Shown: one piece after another, positions 1 to 10,017 of the stretch
How the letters are laid out: the number at the start of each line of letters is the position of its first letter
Position numbering within the stretch: position 1 is the first letter of the stretch
Source of the DNA: Dactylis glomerata
Lineage: Eukaryota > Streptophyta > Magnoliopsida > Poales > Poaceae
Direction: 5' to 3'
Assembly: GCA_007115705.1 (NCBI GenBank)
Contig: QXEO01000464.1
Span: 4,889,559 to 4,953,558 of the forward strand
DNA: 64,000 nucleotides
Translations under genes and position numbers: made by a program
Notes under the pieces: model-generated
Seen by the model: only the letters and a program-made list of their open reading frames with translations
Database searches by the model: none
What the model was told of the DNA's origin: nothing

Positions 1-97
1 TTATATGTTATGCTACACTAATGTTGCTAATAGAATTGTGTTTAGTTTTGTATGAAGGAAGTTTTCAAGTGTAGGGATTGGAGAATGATGAGATGAG

Positions 98-400
98 TTG
101 AAGAATGGACAAAAGCTCAAGCTTGGGGATGCCCATGCATCACCCCAAGAAATATCCAAGAAGTACAAGCGTCAAAGCTTGGGGATGCCACCGAGGCACC
201 CCTTCTTCATCGACAAAAATCAGGTCACCTTTCAAGACACTATATTTTTATTGCTTCATGTACTATGTGTTTTTCTTGGAGCATCAGTTGTTTTAGTTTT
301 CTTAGTTAGCTTAGTTCTGTTTGCTGCAATAAATGGTTGGACCCCAACAAATTTCTTTTGGAGAAGTTGCCTTGCTTTTCATTTGCCAAGAACGCTCTAG
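98..400 (+). other. Small hydrophobic ORF shared by A, B and C (element A copy)
   Basis: An open frame of about 100 codons lies in the 3' region of element A. Its first ATG in this frame is near 185, giving a possible peptide of about 71 residues with one long hydrophobic segment followed by a Trp-rich motif (NGWTPTNFFW). The same frame is present in B (28456-28776, - strand) and C (around 40272-40511). It could be a remnant of an envelope-like gene, as some Athila elements carry one downstream of pol, or simply conserved non-coding DNA. There is no evidence of translation. Confidence 0.25.
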
Positions 401-637
401 TTTTCACTCTTATCAAAAACCGAGTGTTCTTCTTTTTCTGCTACTGCTTTTGGTTTTCGTTTTCGCCTTGATTTGCATTCAGACCTTGTCATATCTTTTC
501 ATCAAAGTGTATTTTTGGCCTCTGATCTTTATTATTTTTTATCAAAAGAGGTGTCTTAAAAAATTTCAAATGGTGTTGGAAAAGAGAAAAAGCTTTGTGC
601 AAAAAAGTGATACAAGAAGGAGCTTGTGTAGACTGTG

Positions 638-972
638 TGACAAGGGTATAATTACTAGAGCCCGTTAGTTGAGTACCCCTGAGGCCCGTTAAGCTAGGCC
701 CAACTGTAATGATAGTCGAGTACGAGTTATTACCGTATGTCGATATTTGTAATCTGTATCGAACCCGACCCGATCCTCGAGACCTGGCCACCTATATATA
801 GGGGCCAGGAGGGGACGGTGTAGGGCAGATTGAAAGCAAGCCAGGTTGAACACCCAAGTTTACTTTCGATATACACCTATTTCGACTAACTTTACCTTCG
901 AGTTCATCCGACGCCCTATCTCCCCGATCCTAAGTCCTTCATCTAGGACATTTGTCGAGTTAACCCTCGTCA
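638..972 (+). repeat. Element E 5' LTR (335 bp)
   Basis: It starts TGACAAGGG and ends CCCTCGTCA, directly followed by the primer site. The TATA box ctatatatag (792-801) sits between perfect 7-bp inverted arms CCTGGCC (783-789) and GGCCAGG (803-809). It differs from the third copy at about three positions. Confidence 0.93.
783..809 (+). promoter_or_regulatory. TATA box inside an inverted repeat, E 5' LTR
   Basis: A palindromic TATA core ctatatatag is flanked by inverted 7-bp arms. The same arrangement recurs in the other two LTR copies at about 8380-8406 and 11062-11088. It is the likely core promoter driving gag-protease. Confidence 0.7.
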
Positions 973-974
973 AT

Positions 975-992
975 TGGCGCCGACCGTGGGGA
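975..992 (+). other. Primer binding site of element E
   Basis: The sequence tggcgccgaccgtgggga lies 2 bp after the LTR. It resembles the complement of plant tRNA-Lys 3' ends (tggcgcccaccgtgggg) with one mismatch. Tat-lineage elements often use a Lys-type site; the tRNA assignment is from memory. Confidence 0.7.
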
Positions 993-1009
993 ATCTGGGC
1001 GTTGGAATC

Positions 1010-4000
1010 ATGAATTCGACGGCTTTTTCGCTTTTAGCCAACAGCAGTCCAGAAGTCAACGGAAGTCAAGAGGTAGAACTAACAATTGGAAGTTTGAGCA
1101 TCTTCATCGGGCCGTCGGGTTCCTCTCGCCTTTCGGATCCGATGAAACAAGATCAAGATCCGTCGGCACAAGAACCCGAAACAACAATAATGATGGAGTA
1201 TTCTGAAGGCTCTTCCAGCAAAGTAAACTCGCCGGTCAGCCTAGAAGAAGTGCAAAAAGAAAAGATCGCAGAAGACGACGAAGAAAAGGAAAATTTTGAC
1301 GTGGAAGTCCAAATCGACGATCTCACGATCTGCCTCGACAATATCTCAGACAATTCAACAGACACATGGAAGACAGGGTTAGAGCTTTCTGAAGACAGCA
1401 ACTCGATCTTTTCAAGCTTTAATAGCAACATCGGCAAGCAGTGCCAGGTACTCGCCATTGTGGGCGACAACTCAGAAGAATTCGATGAAAATAACAACCC
1501 AGTGATAAACCCAGCAAATATCGACAGAGGAGCAAATCACCTAGCAGAAGGACAAACAGTGGAATCCCTCACAGCCAGGGAGAAAATTCGACTATCAGTC
1601 GACGAGTGGAAAATAATAAGAGAAGCCGTAGAACACGGCACGCCAATACCATCCAGCTCCAGCAAAGACATGCTTTTTGGGTATCATTACGCCCTCAGGC
1701 AGCAAGCAAAGCAATTAGCAAAGGAAAAGGTAGAGATACAAAGAAGAAAAGATTCAGCCATTGCAGCCAGTGAAGCTGCTCGTAGAGCACGAAGCGACGC
1801 ATCGTACAGCAACGCAAGGAAAAATCGTCGACATGGTTCAAGGTACGATAACCTCGAGTATTCTGACAGGCAAAGTATTTCCAAAAACCTCGACTCGTCC
1901 TTCCTATCGGTCGACGAGCAGGGAAACATCCTACCAAAAACTCCTGAAGCAGCACTAGTGGCAGCACAAGCATATCTACTTACGACTCGACCAAGTCCAG
2001 GAGATCCTAGAGAACATATGCATAGAGCAGCGCTAAACGGACTCAATATGGTGGGCCACAAGCAATCAGCAAAAGGAGAAGAAGCACATCACCACAAAGA
2101 AGCGCACAAAGCAAGATCACCTCGCCGTCACAATAGTCCTCGGCATAAAAGCAGCAAACACCGATCTCGATCGCCATCACCAAAACAGCACGGTGGAACT
2201 CGAAGATCGCGATCCCCAAACGAAAGGCGCGACTATGAGGACGACGAAAAGGAGATGGGGGCATCGTGCTTTGCCCGTAGGGTTCGCATCACGCCAGTGC
2301 CTAAGGGATTCAAGCTACCTCATGATCAGCAAAAATACGACGAATCACAGGAACCGCAATCATGGCTCGCAGATTACTTGCAGGCAGTCCAAATACTTGG
2401 AGGAACCAAAGAAACAGCAATGCAAAGTCTGCAACTACACCTCACCGGCGCATCAAGGTCATGGTTGAGCAAATTAGAGAAAGAATCCATTGGAAGCTGG
2501 GAAGACCTCACAAAGCAATTTACAAGCAACTTCAGGTCGACATACAAACGACCAGCATCAATAGAAGAAGTCAAGGCATGCGTACAGCAACGCGACGAAA
2601 CATTACGGGCGTACATCCAAAGATGGAGCCTCATCAAAAATTCAGCAGTCGAAGTTTCAGACGAAAGAGCAATAGACGCGTTCATCATTGGATTAAGGCG
2701 AAGAGACCTAGTCGAAGAGATGGGTAGAATCAAGCCAAAAACAGTGTCAGATCTCATGGACACAGCAAACAGATTTGCAGATGGAGAGGATGCGTGCAAC
2801 AACAAACGGACACGATCTCCAGAGGACGATAGAAGAAACAGATACGGAAGTCAAAGGAGACGATCCCGAAACTACGACACCTACGGCTCTCATAACCAAG
2901 TCGCCGCAGGATATAAAGACAACAGTTATCAGGGAAACGAACGCAGAAGCTCGGGATATCGCAGCTACGGAAGAGAGGAATATAAGAAGTTCCCACCAAG
3001 AGAATCCAGAGAGTACAACCCATCACCAGAGGATATGCTCAACGGGCCTTGTCATATACATTCAGCGTTCGTCGACGGGAAGCGAGTATCAAGGCACGCG
3101 ATGAAAGACTGCACAACATTCTTAAAGCTACAAGAAGCAGCAATAAACAAACAAACCGAGGCAAGGCGACAAGGATTCGAAGGAAGCAACAATCCCGCGA
3201 CAAACCAGCAAGGAAACAATGGAGCTCCTCAAGGACAAGACCAGCAAAACAAGGGACACGACGACGACGACGAAGGGTACGTCCCATCAAAAGGACACAT
3301 TACAGCAATGATACAACCTGTGCCCAAGTCGAACAAAGAAGAAAAGAGTATAACTCGACAAGTCAATCTAGCGGTCATGTCGCCTCCAGCTACAACAGAA
3401 TATCTGCATTGGTCAGAACAACCAATCGAGTTCAACAGAGAGGACCACCCCATAACAGTACCTCGGCCAGGAAACGCGCCTCTGGTACTCAAAGCTCAAA
3501 TCGGCGCGTATGATGTCGACAGAATATTCATGGACGCAGGAAGTGGAATTAACCTGATATACGCGAAAACACTCAGGGCAATGCACATATCATTGGAATT
3601 CCTAAAACCAACAGATTGCTCCTTCCATGGAATCGTACCAGGAAGTGCTAATTACCCATTGGGTCGAATAGCACTCAATGTTTGCTTCGGCAACCGACAA
3701 AACTACAGAAGGGAAAAACTAGACTTCGAAGTCATGGACTGGCCATCGCAATATCACGCGATCCTCGGGCGACCCGCGTTTTCGCGATTCATGGCAGTGC
3801 CTCACTACACATATTTGGTACTTAAAATGCCAGGACCAAAAGGAATAATCACAGTGAAAGGAAGCTTTGAAGTTTCAGATCTCTGCGACAGGGAATTCCA
3901 CAAGATGGCGCAAAATTTTGGCGTAATAGCCAACCATGCAGAAAAAGCAAAGAGCGCGACTACAGAAGGCATCAAGCTACTCGAAGGATGCACCGCGGAG

Positions 4001-4081
4001 CCCGAAACAAAGAAGCCACGAACAGCAACATCAGGAGAAGACACAGGCACAGAAGAGAAAGGGAAAGCTACGGCGACATAA
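1010..4081 (+). CDS. Gag-protease polyprotein of element E (Tat lineage)
   Basis: An uninterrupted frame of 1,023 codons. The start is taken at ATG 1010, because upstream codons run through the primer site. The N-terminal third is acidic and unassigned. An Arg/Ser-rich tract (HRSRSPSPK, about 2160-2230) precedes a retrotransposon gag domain (about 2300-2780). A degenerate Cys/His motif (CHIH...C) lies near 3046-3110. An aspartic protease follows, with the active-site variant DAGSG at 3533-3547 and the later motif AILGRPAF. Gag packages the RNA and protease matures it. The frame ends after protease with no reverse transcriptase, so the element depends on another for copying. The intact long frame fits a recently active element. 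Confidence 0.9.
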   Translation: MNSTAFSLLANSSPEVNGSQEVELTIGSLSIFIGPSGSSRLSDPMKQDQDPSAQEPETTIMMEYSEGSSSKVNSPVSLEEVQKEKIAEDDEEKENFDVEVQIDDLTICLDNISDNSTDTWKTGLELSEDSNSIFSSFNSNIGKQCQVLAIVGDNSEEFDENNNPVINPANIDRGANHLAEGQTVESLTAREKIRLSVDEWKIIREAVEHGTPIPSSSSKDMLFGYHYALRQQAKQLAKEKVEIQRRKDSAIAASEAARRARSDASYSNARKNRRHGSRYDNLEYSDRQSISKNLDSSFLSVDEQGNILPKTPEAALVAAQAYLLTTRPSPGDPREHMHRAALNGLNMVGHKQSAKGEEAHHHKEAHKARSPRRHNSPRHKSSKHRSRSPSPKQHGGTRRSRSPNERRDYEDDEKEMGASCFARRVRITPVPKGFKLPHDQQKYDESQEPQSWLADYLQAVQILGGTKETAMQSLQLHLTGASRSWLSKLEKESIGSWEDLTKQFTSNFRSTYKRPASIEEVKACVQQRDETLRAYIQRWSLIKNSAVEVSDERAIDAFIIGLRRRDLVEEMGRIKPKTVSDLMDTANRFADGEDACNNKRTRSPEDDRRNRYGSQRRRSRNYDTYGSHNQVAAGYKDNSYQGNERRSSGYRSYGREEYKKFPPRESREYNPSPEDMLNGPCHIHSAFVDGKRVSRHAMKDCTTFLKLQEAAINKQTEARRQGFEGSNNPATNQQGNNGAPQGQDQQNKGHDDDDEGYVPSKGHITAMIQPVPKSNKEEKSITRQVNLAVMSPPATTEYLHWSEQPIEFNREDHPITVPRPGNAPLVLKAQIGAYDVDRIFMDAGSGINLIYAKTLRAMHISLEFLKPTDCSFHGIVPGSANYPLGRIALNVCFGNRQNYRREKLDFEVMDWPSQYHAILGRPAFSRFMAVPHYTYLVLKMPGPKGIITVKGSFEVSDLCDREFHKMAQNFGVIANHAEKAKSATTEGIKLLEGCTAEPETKKPRTATSGEDTGTEEKGKATAT

Positions 4082-4369
4082 GCATCATAAAGACAATAGA
4101 GTAGAACAATAAAGGCCGTAAAAGCCACGAGTTATTCCAGGGGCAATGCCCTCTAGATCCAGAACACGGGTCACAGGCCGGATCTCTTGGGTCACCCCAT
4201 GTATCTTACATTAAAAGTATAAATAAAGACAAAGCGTTCCTCATATTCGAGTCTACGAGTCTTTCAAAGAGAATATGCGGCAAACGCACGAACCATACAA
4301 ATACGCCTTGAGAATAAATTTCAGACATATAGTCGCGAAATAAATAATCTCTCGCGTTCCACACATACT
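4082..4369 (+). other. Spacer between gag-protease and the antisense gene of E
   Basis: This 288-bp non-coding stretch begins right after the gag-protease stop. Its wording near 4140-4200 (cagaacacgggtcacaggccgg) resembles the sequence after the integrase stop in the second half (8940-8985). That similarity suggests pol was deleted between them. Confidence 0.5.
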
Positions 4370-7025
4370 TTACAACATCGGGTTGTCAGAATCATCTACG
4401 CCTAAAGGATCTAAATAATGATACTCGCGGAAAAACGCGGCATCCGCCTCTAGAAGCCTAGCTACAAGTCTTCGAGCAGGTTGAAGCGTGTTCTCCATAT
4501 GAACCCGAAGGCTAGCTCCACCGGGAGCTAAACTTAAGGACATCGTGCTATAATTCAATCTGGGGTGCCACTTGCGTATCCACCCGAGAGCAAAATTGGC
4601 ACCAGCCACTAAGTTCAGTTCTATTAACCTATGAATACGATGGCTGGATCGGAAAGCATCAAGAAGAAGGGGGAAAGTTGCAGGCAAAGGATTACGGGGA
4701 AGCATAATGGAGTGCATAGTTGTAAGAGCTCGCCGGCAACCATCAACTGACTCGCCAATGTGCTGGGCACGATCTTGAAGCAATACAATGGCGCTACGGC
4801 GTCGAGGATCAGACCACAGAGTCTCATAGACAGTCGACATCTTCTCCAAAGCAGCATTTCACTCAGCAACTCGACGTTCTTCAGCAGCAAAATCCAAGCA
4901 AGTACCTACAATGACAAATATATCACAAAAGAAGTGCACAAACAGCCAAAAGAAGAAATCGAAAGAAAACTCACATCGCAACAGCTCACCAGCAGACTCG
5001 ACAATTCCAAGAATGAAAGATTCGCACTCTTCATTGTGAACAACCTTCGCCGTCAAGCTGGAGACCTTTTCTTCAAGTGAAGAGATTTTCTTCATATAGC
5101 CGCTGGCCTGGCTAGCCTTTTTAATAGCCATCTGTGCTTGGCGTTTGGCCAAGGATAGGCGAGTCTCAAGGTCAGAAATCCTGGAAGAATATTCTTCACA
5201 GTGACTACATCGACTAGGAGTCGACGAAATCTGAGGATTGAATCCGCGAGCAGAGGAAGGAGCAGGAGCATGAGAAGAAGGATCACTGTCACGCATCGAC
5301 TACAAAAAGAAAGAAAGGAGAAACAATTTCAGAAAGATAGCATAATACTCCATGCAAAGAAGATATATTTACATAAGAGCATAACCCTCTGGCTAAGATT
5401 CTCGGGTTGCACTTAATTGGAGTCTTTACATTCAAAAGGGGAAAACTAAGTACTACAAAGAAGCTGAATCTACGCCACCTCAGCATTGTGCTCCGTGGAA
5501 GAAGGGGGCGCGGCCAGTTCCTCGTTAGAAGTTGATGGTGGCACCGGAGCTTTCGGCGCTGGAGATGGTGCAGCAGGCACAGCAGAGGCTGCCGAAGGAG
5601 AAATTGTGTTCAGCAATGCAGGCGCCAACTTCTTCGCCTTCTCGAAAAACACCTTCATCTCGTCGCGGGTATAGCCATGAGGGGAGTTAACTTTCTCCCA
5701 GTCAAAGTCTGTACCATGCGCAAGAGAAAGGGCAATGGCACCTTCGTCGACACGTTTCCGTTTTTTGTCGACACCAACATCTTCAGCAAGAGTAGGAGGA
5801 GGAGATGTCGACGAGCTAGTCTCATCTTCTGATTCTTCGACATCATCTCCGTCCTGACTTTCGTCAGCCTCGGGGGCTTCAGATGCAGGAGATGCTAGAT
5901 CAGCAGGAAGGGGCCCTTCCTCCGGAAGAGGGGGACGAGAAACAATGAATTGGTGACCCTGCATATTCCTCCGGAAGAGGGGGACGAGAAACAATGAATT
6001 GGTGACCCTGCATATTAATAAATCAGCAGAGTGCAGAGGCAAAGAGTAATGCAAGTCGAAATTAAGAGAAGTTTGATAAAAGTGGATGCAGCGATGTATA
6101 CCTCAGGAATAGGGTGCACGGAGTCGAAGAAATCTGCCTTCAGGTCAGCAACTGAGTGCTCCTTGGTGAGCTTGGTGAGATTCCTGACTCGCTTGTCGAC
6201 ATCTTCTTTCGACATCAGATCTTCAGATATGCGAGTAGGGTCCTCCAAGCCAGAATAAGTCCAAAGCTTGGTGAGGCGGTGCTGTAGGGGTTGAACTCGA
6301 CGTTGTATGAAAAACGCCATGAGTTGGGTACCCGACAAAGCACCTCCTAGGCCTGTTTTCAGATTTTTAATGCGGGATAGAAGAGGAAGGATTTGTGCAA
6401 CTTCCGCATCTGAGGGAAGTGAGTCCCATGACTTCAATTTCTTCACCTCTTGAGACGCGTCAAAGGGAGGAAGGCCGAACTCATCTTTGGGAGAGGATCT
6501 GCGGTCCTTGATATAGAACCACTTTGTCCTCCACCCTTGGACAGACGCGGCCATAGAAAATTCAAGATATTGCGCCTCAGGGCGCACAGAAATGACGGCT
6601 CCGCCCAGTTCGGGTTTCCTTGCCAGAGAAACATTGGGGCGGAGTCAAAAGATCGATCTCCAGAGAGCAAAGTGAGGCTCAATGCCCAAAAATGACTCGC
6701 AAAGAGTCACGAAGCAAGCAATATGCAGAAGGGAATTTGGTGTGAGCTGATGAAGCTGCACACCGTAAACAAATAGAAGCCCACGGAGAAACTCATGGGC
6801 AGGAAGGGAGAAGCCGCGAAGAAGGAAAGCAAGGAATATTACCCGATAACCGCTCGGGGGCTTCGGGATCCGTTCAGTACTAGGGAACTTGATGGAGTCC
6901 TGGGCGGCGATGAGGCCGTCTGCCGTGGCCTTCTCCACCTCCTTCTTGGTGACGGTGGAGCGAACCCAGTTGGTGGCAGAGGACTTGGCCATATCGCTCT
7001 TGGTGGCCAGATGCTTCACGCGCAT
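4370..7025 (-). pseudogene. Antisense gene of E, 'putative gypsy type transposon' (PF04195-like) family, two stops
   Basis: A gene on the strand opposite to gag. My exon model is 6102-7025, 5479-5958, 4975-5300 and 4370-4905, each junction having GT/AG borders and keeping frame. Exon 1 carries the family's hallmark around FLRGLLFVYG, LTPNSLLHIACFVTLCE and FLGIEPHFALW. Exon 2 is acidic and Pro/Ser/Ala-rich, exon 3 looks coiled-coil, and exon 4 is a helical C-terminus. A second copy is in element F. In-frame TGA codons at 6645-6647 and 4859-4861 interrupt it. A TATA-like motif (7138-7147) lies about 115 bp upstream of the ATG. The biochemical role of this family is not known to me; antisense extra ORFs are described in plant Tat-type elements. 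Family assignment is from memory of the motif. Confidence 0.72.
5917..6014. repeat. 49-bp tandem duplication across a splice acceptor
   Basis: Two adjacent 49-bp copies (5917-5965 and 5966-6014) each contain the acceptor atatgcag|ggtcacc read on the - strand. Using the upstream acceptor (6008) shifts the frame to a stop; using the second one (5959) keeps the frame open, because 49 is not a multiple of three. Confidence 0.85.
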
Positions 7026-7137
7026 TCAGCACAAAAGTGCGCTTGGGGGCTCCGCAAGAGAGGAAGAGGCAGAGGAGATCGGTAATGGAGGCGGCGGAGG
7101 TAACGAGCTGGTAAACAGTACGATTCCCCACTATGCC

Positions 7138-7147
7138 ATTTATATAT
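7138..7147 (-). promoter_or_regulatory. TATA-like box for the E antisense gene (first half)
   Basis: On the - strand this reads atatataaat, about 115 bp upstream of the ATG at 7025. It suggests the antisense gene has its own promoter rather than relying on the LTR. Confidence 0.45.
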
Positions 7148-8234
7148 CTTCTGAGAGAAGGATCGTGGGTTGCGACGTGGCGCAAAGATCGGAAACGGCA
7201 GCCCACCAACGGTCAAAAATCGTGCAGCCCGTTAAACGGTCATAAAATCGCGGAAGTTACAGTGTTACCCATAAAACGGTTCGCACTGATGAAGAGCTAT
7301 GTCATCATTGACACGATAAAGTAAAGGTACAAGGATGGCGCCGACAAATGTTGAATTTATGGAAAGGATCATCTATGAAGAATTTTTAGGTTATAGCCTT
7401 GGGGGCTGTTACTTTCAAAGTTAGTCGAATACAACTCTTCATTAAAATGGTGGACTAATACTCGACGACAAGGTGTTCTTGAAAGTATCTCGAGTTGAAG
7501 AACTTCGAAGTTGAAGTGTTTCAAGTTGAAGTACGACGAGCTACATTATGTCATGAGCCTATACTCGAAAAAATCCTTTTTTCGACTATAGCCTCGGGGG
7601 CTACTCCCATCGGGAGCGCTGAGCGCGCACCCGACGATATTCATTGGCAAAGCATTGAAGATTGGAGAAGTGTTACTCCCATCGGGAGCGAGTTTTATGG
7701 TTGTAGAAACCCGAATATTTTCAGTCAAACTTTGACTACGACATAAGATCCTCGAGTTGTGTTATCGCAACAAAACTCGAATGCCGTGACTTGTCACGAA
7801 GGTAAGACCCCGGGATCCGTCCTGTGTGGCCTGGTATACGCACATGGATGCGCTCTGCTGGTATGTATCCGTGTCTACGACGCGAAGAAAATCCTGGTGG
7901 ACGCACTGGGTACCCTGAGAACCACTGGGACTCATTTTTTGTAAGTCCTAAATGAGGCAAAAGAGTGAGTTTGACCGGTATCCCGAATTCAAGTCCAAGG
8001 GGATTGAATTTGAAGTAGGTGACAAGTATCTGTTCCGGCAGTTAACTGACCTCTTGATCCGTCAGAGTTGTCAGGCTTGTTCATCGAGACCCCTTGCGAG
8101 CAAATTATCATCAATATAAGTCGAAAGACCAAGTCAAAGATTTGAAGATAAAGTCGAAGAATTGATCAAGTCGAAGATTTGAAGATTAGAGATTCAACCC
8201 GAATCTGCAATTCTGTTAGAATCTCAGGGGCTAC
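7148..8234 (+). other. 3' non-coding region of E, first half
   Basis: No credible gene is present. It contains the motif cctcgggggctac (about 7589) and two copies of the small hairpin ctcccatcgggag (about 7604 and 7676). The stretch from about 7736 to 8234 is repeated almost identically at 10440-10916. It ends in the PPT atctcaggggctac (8221-8234). Confidence 0.7.
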
Positions 8235-8567
8235 TGACAAGGGTATAATTACTAGAGCCCGTTAGTTGAGTACCCCTGAGGCCCGTTAAGCTAGGCCCAA
8301 CTGTAATGATAGTCGAATACGAGTTATTACCGTATGTCGATATTTGTAATCTGTATCGAACCCGACCCGATCCTCGAGACCTGGCCACCTATATATAGGG
8401 GCCAGGAGGGGACGGTGTAGGGCAGATTGAAAGCAAGCCAGGTTGAACACCCAAGTTTACTTTCGATACACACCTATTTCGACTAACTTTACCTTCGAGT
8501 TCATCCGACGCCCTATCTCCCCGATCCTAAGTCCTTCATCTAGGACATTTGTCGAGTTAACCCTTGT
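8235..8567 (+). repeat. Element E internal LTR copy
   Basis: It matches the flanking LTRs over nearly their whole length but loses the last two bases: after cccttgt it continues into integrase coding sequence instead of a primer site. This marks a recombination or template-switch junction. Confidence 0.9.
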
Positions 8568-8905
8568 ACGCGGCATATGATGAGGCGACATCGACAGAAG
8601 CATTGCAAGACGACGTCGATGCGCTAGATGAAGCAAGAGACAAAGCATTAGAAAGGGCTACGCAATATCAGCAAAGCTTACGAAACTACCATAGTAGTCG
8701 AGTTCGTCCACAATCCTTTGTGGTAGGAGACCTCGTTTTGCGACTCAGGCAAGATAGCCATGGGAAATTGGAGTCCCCGTGGGTGGGACCTTACATCGTC
8801 ACGGAAGTAATACCAGGAGGAGCATATCGACTACAAGACAAGAAGACTAGGAAGGACGAAAGCAACCCGTGGAATGCAGAACAGCTACGACGTTTTTACG
8901 CGTAG
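8568..8905 (+). pseudogene. Integrase C-terminal fragment in E
   Basis: A frame of about 112 codons starts at the LTR junction without its own start and ends TAG at 8903-8905. It matches the C-terminus of the element F integrase, including the GNLVLRL/GDLVLRL strand, the WVGPYIV (GPY-type) motif, GGAYRL and the closing NPWNAEQLRRFY. In intact Tat elements this module follows the catalytic core and contacts DNA. Here the zinc finger and DDE core are missing, so it has no enzymatic function. It shows that the second half of E comes from a pol-bearing relative. Confidence 0.88.
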
Positions 8906-9345
8906 ACTAAGTATAGAGATATCAATATATTCGAGTTAACCTTCTGGACCCAGAACATGAGGCCACAGGTCGGGTTCTTTGGGTTGAACTCGACAAAATT
9001 GTACGATTCTCGTGTTACTTCTCCGCTCGGGGGCTTCAACCCCTGGGTCGTACAAAAAAAATCGTTATGACAAGATGGAGGGGTTTTCCTTCACTATAAG
9101 GTTGTTTACACAACCCGATAAATACAGAGAGAACTTGGTTCATAAAAAGAACCTGATATCATCCTCACATTTATTGGTTCGCAAAGAACCCGACATATGG
9201 AAAGCATATCTCAGAACATGACTTGTTCTCATGGTACTAGTAAACGATATCGACACAAAGTACGAATATTTATTGCAAATATCATTGCAGAAAGGACATT
9301 GTCAAACGAAATTACATGGATAACAGATCCTAATAAAAGAGGGCT
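8906..9345 (+). other. Spacer between the integrase stop and the B3 antisense gene
   Basis: Non-coding. It contains ctcgggggcttcaacccctggg near 9027, one more copy of the CTCGGGGGCT motif found before PPTs in E and F. No other feature seen. Confidence 0.5.
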
Positions 9346-9915
9346 TCAAGCTTCATACTTCTTTTGGCAAAGAGTGCCATTATAGATCTTCACGTCAAAT
9401 TTTGACGTACCGACGTGGAAGTCGAAGGCCATGATGAAGCCTTGATGGATGTCGTGGTCCTCAGCAAATTGCGACCAGCCACCTCTGAAGTACTGCTCGC
9501 CGTCGCCATCATACCACACCTCCACCTCATAGGGGATGCCACCGCCAGATTGTTCACGAAGAACCGCCTCTCGCAGTTCGCGGCCATCCATAAACTTCGT
9601 GAAATCTAGCGGCAAGCGCTGAATCTCACGGCACTGCGCCATGGCAATGCAAAGGAAAGAAAAGATACGGGGAAGTGCAGCAGGAGCAGCTGGAGCAACA
9701 GATGGAGGAGCGATTGGACCTGGAGTGACGTTAGTCACTTTGGGTTTGTTCTTGCTACCAGGTGGGCGGCCGGGACGGCGCTTAGCCGGAGCATCTGACG
9801 AAGTTCCTACGGCGGCCGACGCGGTGTTCTTGTTCTTGCTACCGCGAGGGCGACCCCGACCTCGTGGTGCCGCCGAGGAACCAAGGTTCAGACGGGAGCC
9901 TGCAGCATCTGCCAT
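9346..9915 (-). CDS. Antisense AT-hook plus B3-like DNA-binding protein in element E
   Basis: An intact single-exon frame of 189 codons on the strand opposite to the retrotransposon genes. Residues 18-29 and 46-57 are two AT-hooks (cores GRP at 21-23 and 49-51, each followed by GSKNK). A Pro/Ala-rich linker follows to about residue 82. Residues 95-182 fit a plant B3/REM fold: LPLDFTKFMDGREL, then YEVEVWYDG, YFRGGWSQFAEDH, GFIMAFDF and SKFDVKIYN. B3 domains bind DNA in plant transcription factors; AT-hooks grip AT-rich minor grooves. It occupies the same place as the PF04195-like gene in the first half of E. A TATA-like box lies about 110 bp upstream and the ATG context is good (gcactcATGG). 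It could be a captured host regulator or a long-standing retroelement cargo. Confidence 0.75.
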   Translation of the reverse strand: MADAAGSRLNLGSSAAPRGRGRPRGSKNKNTASAAVGTSSDAPAKRRPGRPPGSKNKPKVTNVTPGPIAPPSVAPAAPAALPRIFSFLCIAMAQCREIQRLPLDFTKFMDGRELREAVLREQSGGGIPYEVEVWYDGDGEQYFRGGWSQFAEDHDIHQGFIMAFDFHVGTSKFDVKIYNGTLCQKKYEA

Positions 9916-10017
9916 GAGTGCGAGAGAGAAACCTCAGAAAAACCCTAGATGGAGGAGAGAAGATGATGCGGCGGAGCAAAGGATCTGATTAGGGTTTTTA
10001 TCCTTACCAGATGGTGC

